Below, in pieces: positions 11,722 through 23,290 of a stretch of 64,000 nucleotides of DNA. Below the pieces are notes generated by a model. The model made no database searches, was not told the DNA's origin, and saw only the letters and a list, made by a program, of their open reading frames with translations. Origin of the DNA: Aureobasidium sp. EXF-3400. Its lineage: Eukaryota > Ascomycota > Dothideomycetes > Dothideales > Saccotheciaceae. A program made the position numbers and the translations under genes. How positions within the stretch are numbered: position 1 is the stretch's first letter; every line of letters starts with the position of its first letter. The stretch covers positions 124,001 through 188,000 of the forward strand of contig SWBL01000051.1 in NCBI GenBank assembly GCA_024195585.1. The letters run 5' to 3'.

Positions 11722-14143
11722 CTACATAACCACCGTCAAAGCACATAACGCAAGCAGACTCTGAATCCACTTGCTCAGGCCTTCCTTTCTATCAGAAGCT
11801 GTTCCCTTGGTAGGACTGGGAGTTGCAGTCGCCGTGAACACTCCAGTCAGCGCGACAGTACTTGTGCCGCTGCTACCACTGTTGGTCGATTTTGAGCTTG
11901 TCGAAGACTGACTGACTGGTGTACCGGGTTTGCCAGCTGCAACAGTACTGCTAGGCGCGCTATACTGTTTCGAGTTCGAATACCATATGCCTGCTGCCAC
12001 AATGCCCTTGCCTTGTTTCATGTCACTGATCTGCTCAGACGAGCAAGTGTCCTGCACTGCTCGGATCCAACAAGTCGGTGCTGGCTGCTTGGCCAATGGC
12101 GAATTTGTGTGCGTCGAGTTCATCGGTCCAGATGACTGGAAAGTCGAAAGATCAATCAGCTCTCCCGTGCTAAGATCAGTGCCATCGATGACACGAGTGA
12201 AGACGGTAAAGGCAGTCTCCGGTTGATAGAATGGCACCATGTGTCCCGCGTCGTAGATTCGGCTGAACGAGAAGTTGCCAAACTGGCGCACAGCACCTCC
12301 GACATAACTCGTGTTAACGACGATATCCGCATAGCCTGCACTGTTCCAGCCAGAGAGGTATGAAGGCGTTGATCCGTTTGAAGGGAAGTCGGAGAGGGCA
12401 GCTGCGACAGCAAAAGAAGCGGCCTCGCCACCTTTCCAGTTGCACTAGTGTACGTGTCAGTGGTATGAAAGTCATGTCCCGTAGAAAGAAACGTACAATG
12501 TAGTCAGCATCGCCATACATCAGAGAAACACGCACTCCAGAACGGAGGAGGTTGGCAATGTCCTGGATTTGACCGCCACGAATTGAGTCTCCTGTTCTGA
12601 TAAAAGCACCCATGACAGCGCTGCTACTAGTTGTGTAGTTGACACGGGCTCCAATGGCTTGCTGCACTGACGCCGTGTTTAGATATTCCAGATAGGCATT
12701 CGATGGATCTGGCGAGGGAGTCTGAACTCGAATATCGTAGACGCTGAGATTACTTTGACTGAATGGGAACATCAGGCTATTACAGTAGTATGTGGCTGCT
12801 GAACATGCCGTGTTGGCCCGATCACTGTCGCCTTCGCCCTCAGGGTCGGTTTGATTGGCGATTGAGCGACAAATGTTAGTCTGCTTGCTGCACTCATTGT
12901 TGTATTGCTGAATCAAATTGAGTTCGTCTGTCTGCGAAATTGCCTGAATGCCGAACGTGTTGTTATAGGCAAAAGTAGCGTAGTAGTAGTCCTGAATCAG
13001 TGAATCGATCAGACCATTAACGATGCCCAAGGATGTAAGTTTGATCTCCAAAGTGGAGTTCTTGGGCAAGGTGCCGTTTTCGCGCTTTGCATTCTGCTCC
13101 TCAAAGTAATTGGCAAAGGTTGGACCATATGTGCCGCCATAACTCTCAGCAAAGAGGTTGACACCAGTGGTCGAGATTTGAGAGCTGTTTGGTCGAACGC
13201 CAGGATTGTACTGCGGAAATGCAGACAAGAAACTCTGAAGGAAATGCCATGCAGCTCTGGCCGAGATATCGGTGGTATTGCTTGTGGACATTGGGTCGCC
13301 AGAGCTGAAAGTTCCATTCAAGAGCGCATAAGCAGGTACATTCCCTTCGCTGTCATCGGTAGTGTTTGCAAGTGGATAAAAGCTGTTGCCGAGGAGATCG
13401 TAGGTCATGTTGGTGAGAGTGTCGTAGGAAAGGCCAACCTATCATCAATCAGTAGCGCTCTCAAAATGGCCAACTACGTGGAAGCTATTGGAACTCGCGA
13501 CAAAGAGCCAGAGTGTCGCCTAGCCATCAAAGGAGTGGTAGAGACAAGCTTTCAGTGGATGAGATGTCGCTAGCATATGGATGTATGCATTGCGACGGAG
13601 AATGATGACCACGTCGATATTGCTGAAGTACATACCTGAGTTGGCTGATCGATGAAAAGAACGTTCGAGCTCCTGTCCCAGCCCCACATACGTGACTGAG
13701 TGCCATAGGAGCCATCCGCCATTTGAACGACCTCGCAGGGGCCGTTCTCAGCAAACATGCCGATCAGACTACTGCTTCCAGGACCTCCATTGATCCAGAT
13801 AGTCAGCGGAGCCGTCTCGGGATTCTGTCGTGCCTCAGTAAACCAGAAGAAGGTATTGATCGAGTAGTTTTGCTGTATGGGCTGCAGGGTGAAGGGTGGA
13901 AGGCCTGGTTGAGTTAGCAGAAGTCGTAGTCTTTGCACCATACGACATACCAATGTAGCCAGTGAACTGTTTCTGAGTGCTGAACGCTGTGGTACACGTG
14001 CCTGCAGGTGGAGTCTTGTACGCAATGGTGATATTCTCGTTGATGGGCGACTTGAGGATGTTCGAGTACTGGACTGGTGGTGGGAATTGCGCAAGCACAA
14101 GCAACGGTGCGGCAAGAAGAGAGGCGACGACAGCGTGTTGCAT
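11722..14143 (-). CDS. Secreted, probably GPI-anchored serine carboxypeptidase (S10, carboxypeptidase S1-like)
   Basis: Exons on the reverse strand are 14143-13951, 13904-13636, 13438-12497 and 12444-11722, giving 708 residues; introns are 46, 197 and 52 bases. The chosen ATG begins a signal peptide ([19 protein letters not shown]); an in-frame ATG 14 codons upstream would bury it. Family signatures in order are NGGPGSSS (substrate carboxylate/oxyanion region), [11 protein letters not shown] with nucleophile Ser253, the Asp block GDADYI joined to CNW across the third intron, and DAGHMVP with the catalytic His. Many NxS/T sites indicate glycosylation. The last 70 or so residues are Ser/Thr-rich and end in a hydrophobic tail ([15 protein letters not shown]), as in GPI-anchored fungal wall proteins. 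The enzyme removes C-terminal amino acids from peptides; a surface location is inferred from the tail. Confidence 0.92.
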
Positions 14144-15564
14144 GTTTTTTTGAATATATACCGAGGATGAATTGTGACTAGTCAACCATTAGTCTCGTGT
14201 CTTATATCTCCAAAGGCAAGGTCCATGCGATGAGAGGCTGCAAGAAGTCGTTTTGATGAACTGCTTTCCTGAGTTGGTCTGAGAGACCTGCTCTCGATTG
14301 AGTCCTGATTGGCCTCGTGTATATCGTGTAGCGCAATGGCCAATATTGAGATGTCCAATGCTGAGGGGTAGATGGAACTTACTCGATACTGCTGATGTTG
14401 ATAAAGGACAAATAAGAAGAAAACACAGCTTCCAGGAAGCGAGATCTGTAGATACACGTTGTGCTGCACTAAGAAGTGGAAGGTACGACTGCTAGATTCT
14501 GAGTCAGTTCACAGCTTCCTTCATTTTCTGCTCCACCCATGCTGTAAGCTCCTCCACAGTTAAGGAACTTGCGAAGATACACGAGTAGGTTGTAGCGGGT
14601 CGTAAAAACTTTCGTGGCCATTATAGACAACAGGATAGTTGTACTCCGGAATCGGCACTCACCAAGAAGAAAACGGCTTCACACCACACTTCTGAACAAG
14701 AAGTCGCAAGAACAATCAAAAGAGCGGAAAGCGACAAAGACACCACAATCGGATCCTGAGTACGTCCAGGTCTCGAGTCCTGTCGCTGACAGAGTGCGAC
14801 GAGGGAGTACACACAAGATGAGCACTACAGTATTGGTGCGCCCACAACTTGAAGTCAGGAAGACTTGGGGCGGAGGTGAGAGAGAGCATTGATGCTGCGC
14901 CTTGGGGACGGACCCTTCAATTCTCCCACCCAATTTCACTTTCAGCCGCCCATGCAAGGAACCGGCGTTCTCGCAGGCCTTGGCAACGTAGAAACCACCG
15001 ACTTTATCATCTGTTTACAGTGTCAAGTCTCGTTCAAAGACGGATATCAGGACATAATGATGAGCTTGTTGAAAATTTGTTGGTATTGAGTTCTGGCTAC
15101 TACTTTCCATCTCTTCTGAAGAGCATACCACAAAATAAAACGAACAAATATTCAGTGCATCTTACTGCCAGTGAAACTAAAACATCGTCGTCAAGAGTCG
15201 TATCCCAATCACAATCCTCATCTCAATTTCAAGTCATGTCCACCGAAAGTCATCAAAAAGAACAGACGATGGATGGGGAAGGACAAAAAAGAACAAGAAT
15301 TTGGCAAGGACGCGAATGCCATCATATCATAAAATCAGAACCACTGGTAGGGAATCTCTATTGACATGAAGCGAAGAACAGAAGAAACTCAAGAAAGCAG
15401 ATAACAAAAATTGCGGACGCTTTCGCTGGACGGTGCGTAAAAGACAAGGTCGTGTCGTGAAGCATGCCGGAAAACATGAGGCGGCTTAGCATGGCGTGGC
15501 GTTAATCTTTGGGCCGTAAAAAAGGTCGTTGAACGTTAGTTGTGCGTGGTTGTCGTTGCGGTGA
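14144..15564. other. 1.4-kb intergenic region upstream of the carboxypeptidase
   Basis: It contains the carboxypeptidase promoter and the 3' flank of the zinc-cluster gene. Frames of 60-170 codons exist on both strands but have no domain, overlap one another, and have arginine/serine-rich chance-like composition. No RNA gene was recognised. Confidence 0.5.
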
Positions 15565-18119
15565 TTAGCTTGCACGAATGACAAGTCTGGCCAGGAACTT
15601 GTTCGACAGACAGTCAAAGTCGTTACGGTCGAACTTGGCATCCGATCTAGATCGGAGATATTTTTCTACAATAATGTCAGTAAGAATTGTATCGTGAACT
15701 GCCTTTGGAACTCACCATGCTTGGTGACATGCTCTTTCACTTCAGTCAAAGCATCACAGATGGCAGGGTCGGAGTTGAGGAGTTGGTGGTGGCTGCGAGT
15801 GTCCCAGTCCATGAAGTTAGGCAACTTCTGACTGATAGCTTGGAAAAGACCGACAATCACACCAACAGGAGTGCTCTCCATGTCATTGCAGAATTGATTG
15901 ACAGCTGTCTCGTCGGGTGTGCGGTAGTGTGCATCGAACTGCATCTCCTCCCACACAGCCAGCAGGATTGCTGCAAGCATGAAGATTGTTGGCCAGTTCT
16001 TCAGCTTCTCTCCGCTGTAGACGGAAGAGTAAAGTGCCGAAAGTTCTTCCAGAACATCCTTCTGAAGCTCACGCCACATATCGGCAAGGGCAATCTTGAC
16101 CTGGAAGTTGATCATACCAGGTGCTACTGTCTTGCCACAGAACTTGCTGTCCTCACCTTCGATCTTGCCAACATTGGCTTCTTCCTCAGAAAGACCTTCG
16201 ATCATAGTGATGTGAAGTGTCAAGTTGTATGCGAGGACCAGCTTGAGCGCTTTACGAATCACCAACGACTTGGACTTGACCCAGTAGTGGTAGGCCGTCT
16301 TAAGCATCTCAGTCAAGAAGGGAGTACCTTCGAAGTAGCCATCGACGAATGACTCGAAACCATTGTCGAGATGGCAGTCTAGATAGTCCGAGAGACTCGA
16401 AGCCGAAACACCCTCCATACCTGCCGACAGCTTGGCGGTATGTGCCTCAAATTGGCAGGGGTCGGTGATCCTCTCGGACCAGTCAATGTTGAAGCAAGAG
16501 TCATCACGGACGTAAACCTCGCGAACGTTGATAGGCAACAGATATCCATAGCCGTGAGTGATGTAAACAGTGCGCTCGTTTGGAGAGAACCCTTTGATGT
16601 TGGCAGCAGACACACCGAGATTGACATGGCGTTCGTAGTCAGCTTTCCAGTCCTTCATGAAGAAACCGATATCCTTGATGTCGATGCGAGTGCAAGGGAC
16701 TTGCCAGAGACGAGCATGCGAAGGACGACAACCGCCACAAGGGTTGCCCTTGTCACAAGTCTTCTTGAGGAATTTGCAACGAAGACAGGCACGAAGCTTT
16801 CGAATTTCATGGGCTTGCTGACGCTGATCGGCACGGAGAGGACCCTTTCTCTTGCCAACGCGCTTCTCGGGAGCACCATCCTTGCGAGCAGGAGGGCTGG
16901 CCTTCTTGATGGCAGACTTGGTGGTCTTTGCGAGGGCGTTAGTAGGAGTCTTTCGCTTTCTCAAAGGAGGCGAGACTGGGCTTGAGGCGTTGGATGAAAT
17001 GGTAGAAGTCTGCAGGGCCTGAGAAGTAGAAGGGCGGGTACCATCAGCAGGACTTGCCAACGGCGAAGAAGAGGTTGAGTGAGACAGGTAGTCATGTTCG
17101 TAGTCAGATGAGAAGTTTCTGGAGTGGTGTGATCTGTGCTGAACATAATCACCAGTGCTGAAACCATCTGAGACAGGTGAGAACAGAGGGAAAGGGATTT
17201 CCTCGTAGCTACTCGACAATTGTGCAGAACTGGCATCATCATTCGAAGAGTCGCTTGCACTGCGGATATGCAAGGTTTGGCTAGGGTTGAAGATAGCATT
17301 GTTGTTGGCTTCGACATAAGAGCCGAGAGAATGTCTCGAGACGGGGAAGTCAACAGCAGTCCATCCATTATCACTACTTGACAAAGAACGAATTTCCAAG
17401 TAGGAACCAGTGGGGGAATTGCTAGGTAGGCTGGATTGAACGTTGGTATTTGCGGCCATGCCCATCTGGAAAGCCAGAAGCTCGTTCTGGTAGTCATTCA
17501 ATGGGTAGGAGAGAACGTTCATCGACTCGATAGGACCGGCCATAGTCATGTATGCAGTCGAGTTCATGGCCATGGTGTTCTCAGCCGAGACAGGCATGTA
17601 CTGAGGGGTAGCTTGCTGGATCGGCATGGCATATGAGGCGTCATAGGTGCGATCCAGAGTGGCGTCCTGGCTAAAAGCTTGCTGAGCCGGGAACTGGAAG
17701 TGCCACTGAGGGTTCAGGGCAGCAGCTTGGTTCATTTGCTGCTGGGCGTAGGCGAGCTGCATAGCATTGGACTGAACAGAAGCAGATACATCGTGGACGT
17801 CGTATGGCTTTTGATCATGGTGGTTGACGGCATAGTCAACGTGCTGTTTTTGGTCGATGTTATTGCCATCATACTTGTAGTCGATATGTTGCGACGCGGA
17901 TTGGTCGAGTTGATGTGAGTGGTGGTGTTGGTGGTGTTGATGTTGTTGTTGCGACTGGAAGGCTTGGTGGGCCATGGTCGGGTCGAGGGAGTCGAGGGTG
18001 AAAGCCCACTGCTGCGAAGCCAAGGAGGATGACGGGGGATAGGAGGTGGTGTGGCGAGGATCGGTATAATCGCCAAAAGCCAGAAGGTTATCGGCGTGGG
18101 TGAAGTCGAGGTTGTCCAT
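15565..18119 (-). CDS. Zn(II)2Cys6 zinc-cluster transcription factor
   Basis: Exons 18119-15716 and 15665-15565 give 834 residues. The frame remains open upstream to 18197 but only from a GTG, so ATG at 18119 (MDNLDFTHADNLLAFGDYTD) is used. A 50-base intron near the 3' end was placed because its splicing adds a sensible C-terminus (EKYLRSRSDAKFDRNDF, then LARLVIRAS) in place of a run-through tail. Residues 1-380 are rich in Gln, His, Ser and Asn, with His/Gln tracts near residue 60. A Lys-rich segment precedes the cluster Cys445, 448, 455, 461, 464 and 476 (ACLRCKFLKKTC, then CGGC and VPC). The final spacing of 11 residues is longer than the usual 6-9. The C-terminal 350 residues are helical and conserved-looking, with no family I can name. 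Expected role: nuclear, sequence-specific DNA binding; target unknown. Confidence 0.85.
17912..17955 (-). repeat. Simple trinucleotide-like tract encoding His/Gln run
   Basis: A GTG/GTT/TTG-rich tract read on the reverse strand as CAC/AAC/CAA codons gives a QQQHQHHQHHHSHQ-type run inside the zinc-cluster protein's N-terminus. Such tracts change length easily. Confidence 0.7.
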
Positions 18120-19518
18120 GGCTGGGATGCATACAGCAACAGGCACGGATGCAAGCAATTTCGGGGCAGAGTACTCAAGGCGTTCCGTCGCACACACAGC
18201 TAGTCGACGAGAAAGGCACGAAATGGGTCAGCAGCGATGGTTTCGCTGACCGCTGCTTTTGTTGCAAAAGGACAGCACGAGGAGCGTGGCATATAGGTAT
18301 TAGCGAGAGGACATGGTCTTGAAATGGCGGTGAAGCACCATAGATGCTACCATGCGGGGCGGGGTCCATGGACGCGCTAACATTTAGGCCATGCATGGGC
18401 CAGCTAGCGACAAGAAGGCACCAGCCCGTGAGACCCGATCTGCTGCGTGACATCCTGTCATCTCGACATGCGATGTATCCTCTTACCATGCTGACTTGTT
18501 CTTGTCGACTTCGAGAAATTCGCAGGCTGGGAAGCTCCATGGTAGCTTGTGTTTCAGCCTCAGACAGAGGAGATAACCGTTGTCTGCAAAACGTTGGCAG
18601 AACTGGAAGTCCCGAGCTCAGACCTTGCGCTCAGGGAAGGCGCTTGGACTGCTCGCCAAGTCCGACGTTGCAGAAAGGGATCAAGGGCGACCGCGACTCG
18701 CTCACGAATCAAGTCCTCCACTTGACCAACTAGGATATCGTTACTCTCGAGCCGCCGGGCACACCCACCAACTACTGCATGTTCCCGCATTGCATTCTTC
18801 GGCTCACGGCTTGCTCTGTTCTTGAACCCTCCCCAACAAGACCGGTCAAGACTTGTGGAGCTGACCACAAGGCCTCGTTCGACTCAGGCATCGCTGCACC
18901 ACGCAGTTTTGTACTTGCAATGTACCGTCTGTTGTTTCGCTCGAGCGACCCACGTGAGTTTATTATCTATCGTCGTGCTTCTGTGTAACAACGTTCCATG
19001 ACTTTAGCGCCATCGTGCCCTACTCGCACGCAAGGTACCTCTAACCGAGTCAGTCATTGGTCCTAGACAAACCCGAGGAACACCAAAAATGCGAAACCTC
19101 CACGAGCTGTGCACTGTTTTGTTTCACTTCCTACTTTTTTGTCTGTGGCTGTCTGTGGACTGATCTCGGGTGCAACTTTCTACCGCCCGCTTTTCATATT
19201 GCCCATATCCACCTACCTTCGTACACGATCGCACACTTCTCGAGGCGGAAGAACTCTGTGCACAGACGAATCTCGGTACTCTTGTTCATTCAACCTGCAA
19301 GACAGACACGGCTCGGTCGATCTTCATATGCATGTTGCGTGTGCACAAGTCGGCTCAAAGCTCCTGCAGCCACTCAGTTTGACAGGGTCTCAAGAGTCCA
19401 TTTCTGATTCATTATGCACTCCGTCGTCCAACGCACGTACAGAATAGATCCAGACTCTCAAAGCACGGCCTAGCATTTTACCGGACTCTTTGGCCGTACA
19501 GATCTGCTACCTACAAGT
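18120..19518. promoter_or_regulatory. Long upstream region of the zinc-cluster gene
   Basis: 1.4 kb lie between the zinc-cluster start codon and the end of the glutathione-transferase locus, both on the reverse strand. Long promoters and leaders are common for fungal regulators. No coding frame here shows a domain, and no specific operator was identified. Confidence 0.45.
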
Positions 19519-19986
19519 CTAACCCTCAACCCTTTTGCCATTCAGCACATCTCGGCCGAACCCAATATCGGCAGCCTCGCCGGTTTTCCAATTCACGTCG
19601 GCGCGAGTCTTGATAAAAGACTCTCTCTTTTGCCATCGTTGGAACCATTCTACTAGCTGCGGTCTTTCGTCGCGCCATTGAACCCCAACAGTGTCCAGAA
19701 AGGCCACACAAGTAGCCACCGCACATTCAGCCGCTGATGCTGGTGTATCGTTAGTCGGTGCTTGAAGCGTGCCACGACCGACTTCAAGTTCGAGTTGGTC
19801 AAATCCCCGCATAACCTTGTCGTTTTGACCATCGATCCAGGCTTGGTATGCGATGTTGTTCTCAGCACGGATCCTTTTCTCGTAAAAGATGAGCACTTGC
19901 GCGTCCATCATACCGTCCGCACAACCGTGAAGAGTTCTCAACCGCCAGTTGCGTGGTCCAAGATCAGACCGCTTGTTCGTCAAGGC
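19519..19986 (-). pseudogene. C-terminal half of a second glutathione-transferase domain, cut off by an in-frame TAA
   Basis: Directly after the TAA at 19989-19987, the same frame continues for 155 codons (ALTNKRSDLGPRNWRLR and on) to a stop at 19519. The stretch has the helical pattern of a GST C-terminal domain (LHGCADGMMDAQVLIFYEKR, then ECAVATCVAFLDTVG). It completes the GST N-terminal domain that ends 5' of the TAA at SRVICDFLED. It has no ATG near its beginning, so it is unlikely to be translated alone. It is best read as the lost end of the upstream gene, or as an extension made by stop-codon readthrough. See the matching finding. Confidence 0.7.
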
Positions 19987-21370
19987 TTAATCTTCTAGAA
20001 AATCGCAGATCACTCTTGAGTCGTAAACGCCATCGCCGTTGTTGCCGAGAACTAGAGTCGGTAGTTTTGCCAATGGGTTTGACTCGGCGACAGTGGGGAC
20101 ATCATCAGACCATCCAGGATACTTGACTGGAGCAACAACCACAGTTTGAAGCTCGATTCGATCTGCGGTGCCCAATTCTAGTGCGAACATATACACTTTG
20201 CGTGAGAATGGGGATAGCGGGTGGTAGAACAGCCGATGAGGACGATCTAGTACTGGTAGGGCATCCGTTACAGTGACACTGGTGGAAGATCTGCCCTCCT
20301 CGACTGCCTGAATCCGGAAGTTCCAGCGAGGGAAGTGGATCAAAACACCTTGAGCATTTTGAATGCACACCTGATCCGCTGCCAACATCACGAGCTCACC
20401 GTGATCAACATGTTTTGATGCCCAGTCAGTTGGGTATATACTCACTGCCTGGCCGATCTTCAAACCGAGCGGGTCGGTGTCACTGATATCGCCTTTCAAA
20501 ACAGTAACCGGCGCAGATGTGATCTTGTCGAGAGCTTCTTCGCCACCGAGAGTTGTAGCCACAGTTGCTCCGGATTCGGCATCTCTCAACGCCTGCTTGA
20601 ACCGATAGACCCAAGCATATGTTTTGGGAAACAGCTTCTCGGAAATAAACTCTTCCGGGGTCGCGCCTTCCATCAATGGATTCGTTACGATCCATTGCGC
20701 AATGTACACAGCATCGATATCTGCTAGCGATAGCTTCTCACTGCCAACGATCCAGTCACGGCCATCTTCCAGAAATGACTCAAGCGTCTGGAACATGGCA
20801 CGGATATAGCCATATGATTCTGGTCTTTCCTTTATCATGTCCTCGATCCTGAATGGTCTGCCAAGCGCTTCTGATCTGTCATTCAGGAATGCTGGGCTAC
20901 TGGCAGCTGCAGAGCGTTCAAATGGCAGACAACGTGTTGCGTGCCAGAAAATTTGGTCATTCGTCCAGTCCTGAAGCAGTCTTTGGATTGCCTTGTCCGA
21001 ACTGCTCATTGGGACTCCATGGAGAGGGTATCTTTCTTGCAAGACTTGAAGAATCAACCTTGAATCGCAGTACACGTGGCGACCGATAGCAAGCAATGGG
21101 ATGCGACGATAGGAGATTCCCAGTGCTGCCAGATCAGGTCTAGGCATGATCGGTGGTTGGATCTGTGCACATCAGTATTCAAGGTCAACTCTAGCCTCGA
21201 ACCTTGACATACACATTCTGAGTACTTGATGCCCGCCAGCTGTAGATACCTTGGTAGTGTCAGCACCGCTTCGACAGACTGTACGCCGATTCTTCGTACC
21301 ATAGGACCTTGTGCGAATATATCGATACTGAATAGTGGAAGAGGATGATCTCCTCGTTGTCTTGAGACAT
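19987..21370 (-). CDS. Tandem glutathione S-transferase-like protein, interrupted in its second GST domain
   Basis: Exons 21370-21300, 21249-21213 and 21162-19987 give 427 residues up to TAA. The 50-base introns restore the expected first strand and helix, FHYSVSIYSHKVLWYLQLAG, then IQPPIMPRPDLAALGISYRR. Residues about 8-85 are a GST N-terminal (thioredoxin-like) domain and 95-210 a GST C-terminal domain. Residues 225-320 are a region common in fungal GST-like proteins (LKIGQAVSIYPTDW, then IHFPRWNFRI). A second GST N-terminal domain of the bacterial YibF-like type begins near 340 (RLFYHPLSPFSRKVYMFALE) and stops at DFLED. Its GST C-terminal half lies downstream in the same frame. The product should conjugate or bind glutathione, with substrate unknown. 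The first GST unit looks complete. Confidence 0.78.
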
Positions 21371-22483
21371 CTTGCAAAACTCTCACGACTTCCTAACACG
21401 ACTGTTCGAGCATTGAGGTACAGAACAAGAAAAAGTCAACGATGAGAACGAGTCGACCCCTCACGACTGACACGCCGTCGCTGTAAGGTTATGCCGGCTC
21501 TTACATGATCGACACATCAAAAGATATTGTGTCTCGGACTTGGCATATCACCGGTGTCAGCAATAATCAATATAGTGATTGCAACCCCACCAATCATCAT
21601 ATACACGAGGTGCTCTCTATATCACTGCATCCCAACGCCCCACGGGCTGTTTATCTATACCATTCTCGATACCCCCACGTCTATACCCAACGTATATTAT
21701 TATATCTTCAGCCGAGGTCCTCCACCGCTTCTGCCAAGCCGCAAACCGGAAGCTAAACAGATCGACATCACCTTATTGTTGCTCCACTCCGCTTGCTGTC
21801 TCCCTCTTAATGCACGGTCTTTTGGAAGGGAGCATTGTTAACACTACTTGCCGCTGCACGCGCCCGATACTGTAGCGAGATATCAGACGATCTCTCTTAC
21901 GGTTACTCTAAGAACCACGCCGGCACTTTTTCAGCACAGTGGATTCTTGAAGATCGTGTATGCAGGGCTTTAAGAGTGGGGGAATCTAGGCAGATGCTTA
22001 GGGGTAGGTTCGGTGTTTGCTCGTTGAGTAATGACTAGCCTCACTTGATTATGCTTGAACTAGGACAGCAGATCGTTGGCTAAGTTACGCTGTTATTGAT
22101 TGGGCTCTCCCTGCATGCTAATATGCTGCTTAGTACTATCAAAATGCACAGCACTTTCGAGAATCAGAGCAGCCTTCACTGGATGACGCGGTGTTTTCAG
22201 CTCTCTTGAGACACACTTCCAACCGAAAAACAACTATGTGTTTCGACAGCTCACAAGCTGGTCTAAATCGCTACGAGAGCCGAATTGGAATATCACTTTC
22301 AGGCACAGTCAAATCACAGAGGCACGACACAACAAGTACATTAGGCATAAGAAAGAAGAAGTTTGATTGATATTCCTACAAAGAACGTCGCTCCTGCCTG
22401 AGGACCCTGCGTCAACTCATAGCCACCTGGCCTACGCGAACGCTAGTACAGATTATTCACACCTCAGAATCAGGGTACAAACC
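21371..22483. other. 1.1-kb intergenic region
   Basis: Upstream region of the GST locus and 3' flank of the small reverse-strand gene. Short frames near 21505-21875 run in all three phases at once, which indicates low stop density rather than coding. Nothing else supportable. Confidence 0.45.
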
Positions 22484-22740
22484 TTAGTGCTTGCGCACAT
22501 AAGGCGGAGGGGCACCAACAATAGGCGCAAGAAGAGGGCCTCCACCTCTCGTCTCTTCGTGGCAGAAGTCTGTGGGGCCTCCCTGCCGTTGCGCATTAGC
22601 AAACTATTATTGTAAAAGTGATGGCGATTGTTGGAACTTACAACCACAAGAGCACGAGGAGGGGCCTCGTCTTCGTCGTCGCCGGCGCGACAAGAGAGGA
22701 AGGAGAACAGTTGTTTCAAGGAGATCTTGATTGATGGCAT
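22484..22740 (-). CDS. Possible small protein, about 65 residues
   Basis: ATG at 22740 opens MPSIKISLKQLFSFLSCRAG, then an acidic patch (DDEDEAPPRALVV). A GTAAGT donor at 22641 fits a 59-base intron that has a GCTAAT branch point and ends in CAG at 22583. Splicing gives exons 22740-22642 and 22582-22484 and a Gly/Pro-rich tail (GGPTDFCHEETRGGGPLLAP, then IVGAPPPYVRKH). A closer AG would leave only a 38-base intron, which is too short. Without splicing the frame runs on as a 95-residue protein with a less protein-like tail. No family is recognised. The good donor, branch and frame agreement support it moderately; RNA data would settle it. Confidence 0.42.
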
Positions 22741-23290
22741 GGTGATTTTGTGTGGTTGCTTGCTGGAAGATTGTGGAAGGCTGTTGCCAGGTGAGGGCTT
22801 TGTTGATGCGTCTCTGCGGTGCACTGAGCGCGCCTGCACGTATGATGTCGTCCTTGTTTCTGCAGTCTATACCTCGTTTGGCGTGGAACCGTGATCTACG
22901 ACATATTATACCAAATGAAGACTGCTACATCGAAGAGCAGTAAAAGACGACTAACAGGCCTAGCAGATATCGAGAACAGGGTGGACTACCATCAGCCATA
23001 CCCTATATCGTTTCAATCAACAGGAGCAAGTTCACAGATGTAGAAAGGCATAGTTTCCATCATCATATTGACTGTCCCAAAGAGAGTATAGAGCGGGGAG
23101 GATGAACAGCATATCATTTTCGGGGGCTCATTTCTACTTGAATGGTATGCAATTCAAAGCTCCGACCATCAACACACTGAATCGGTAGAACTCCATTCGC
23201 ATCATGTCAAAGCCCAGAATCAAGAAACGGCTCCAAGGTTCGACCCAGACTTCTCACACTAAAACATCTATTTCTCCAGCCCAAGCACAT
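22741..23290. other. Intergenic region
   Basis: 550 bases between two reverse-strand genes. No domain-bearing frame or RNA gene was seen. Confidence 0.45.

Noticed and set aside
18120..22483. Secondary-metabolite gene cluster around the zinc-cluster regulator and GST
   Set aside because: No polyketide synthase, peptide synthetase, terpene cyclase, P450 or transporter nearby.
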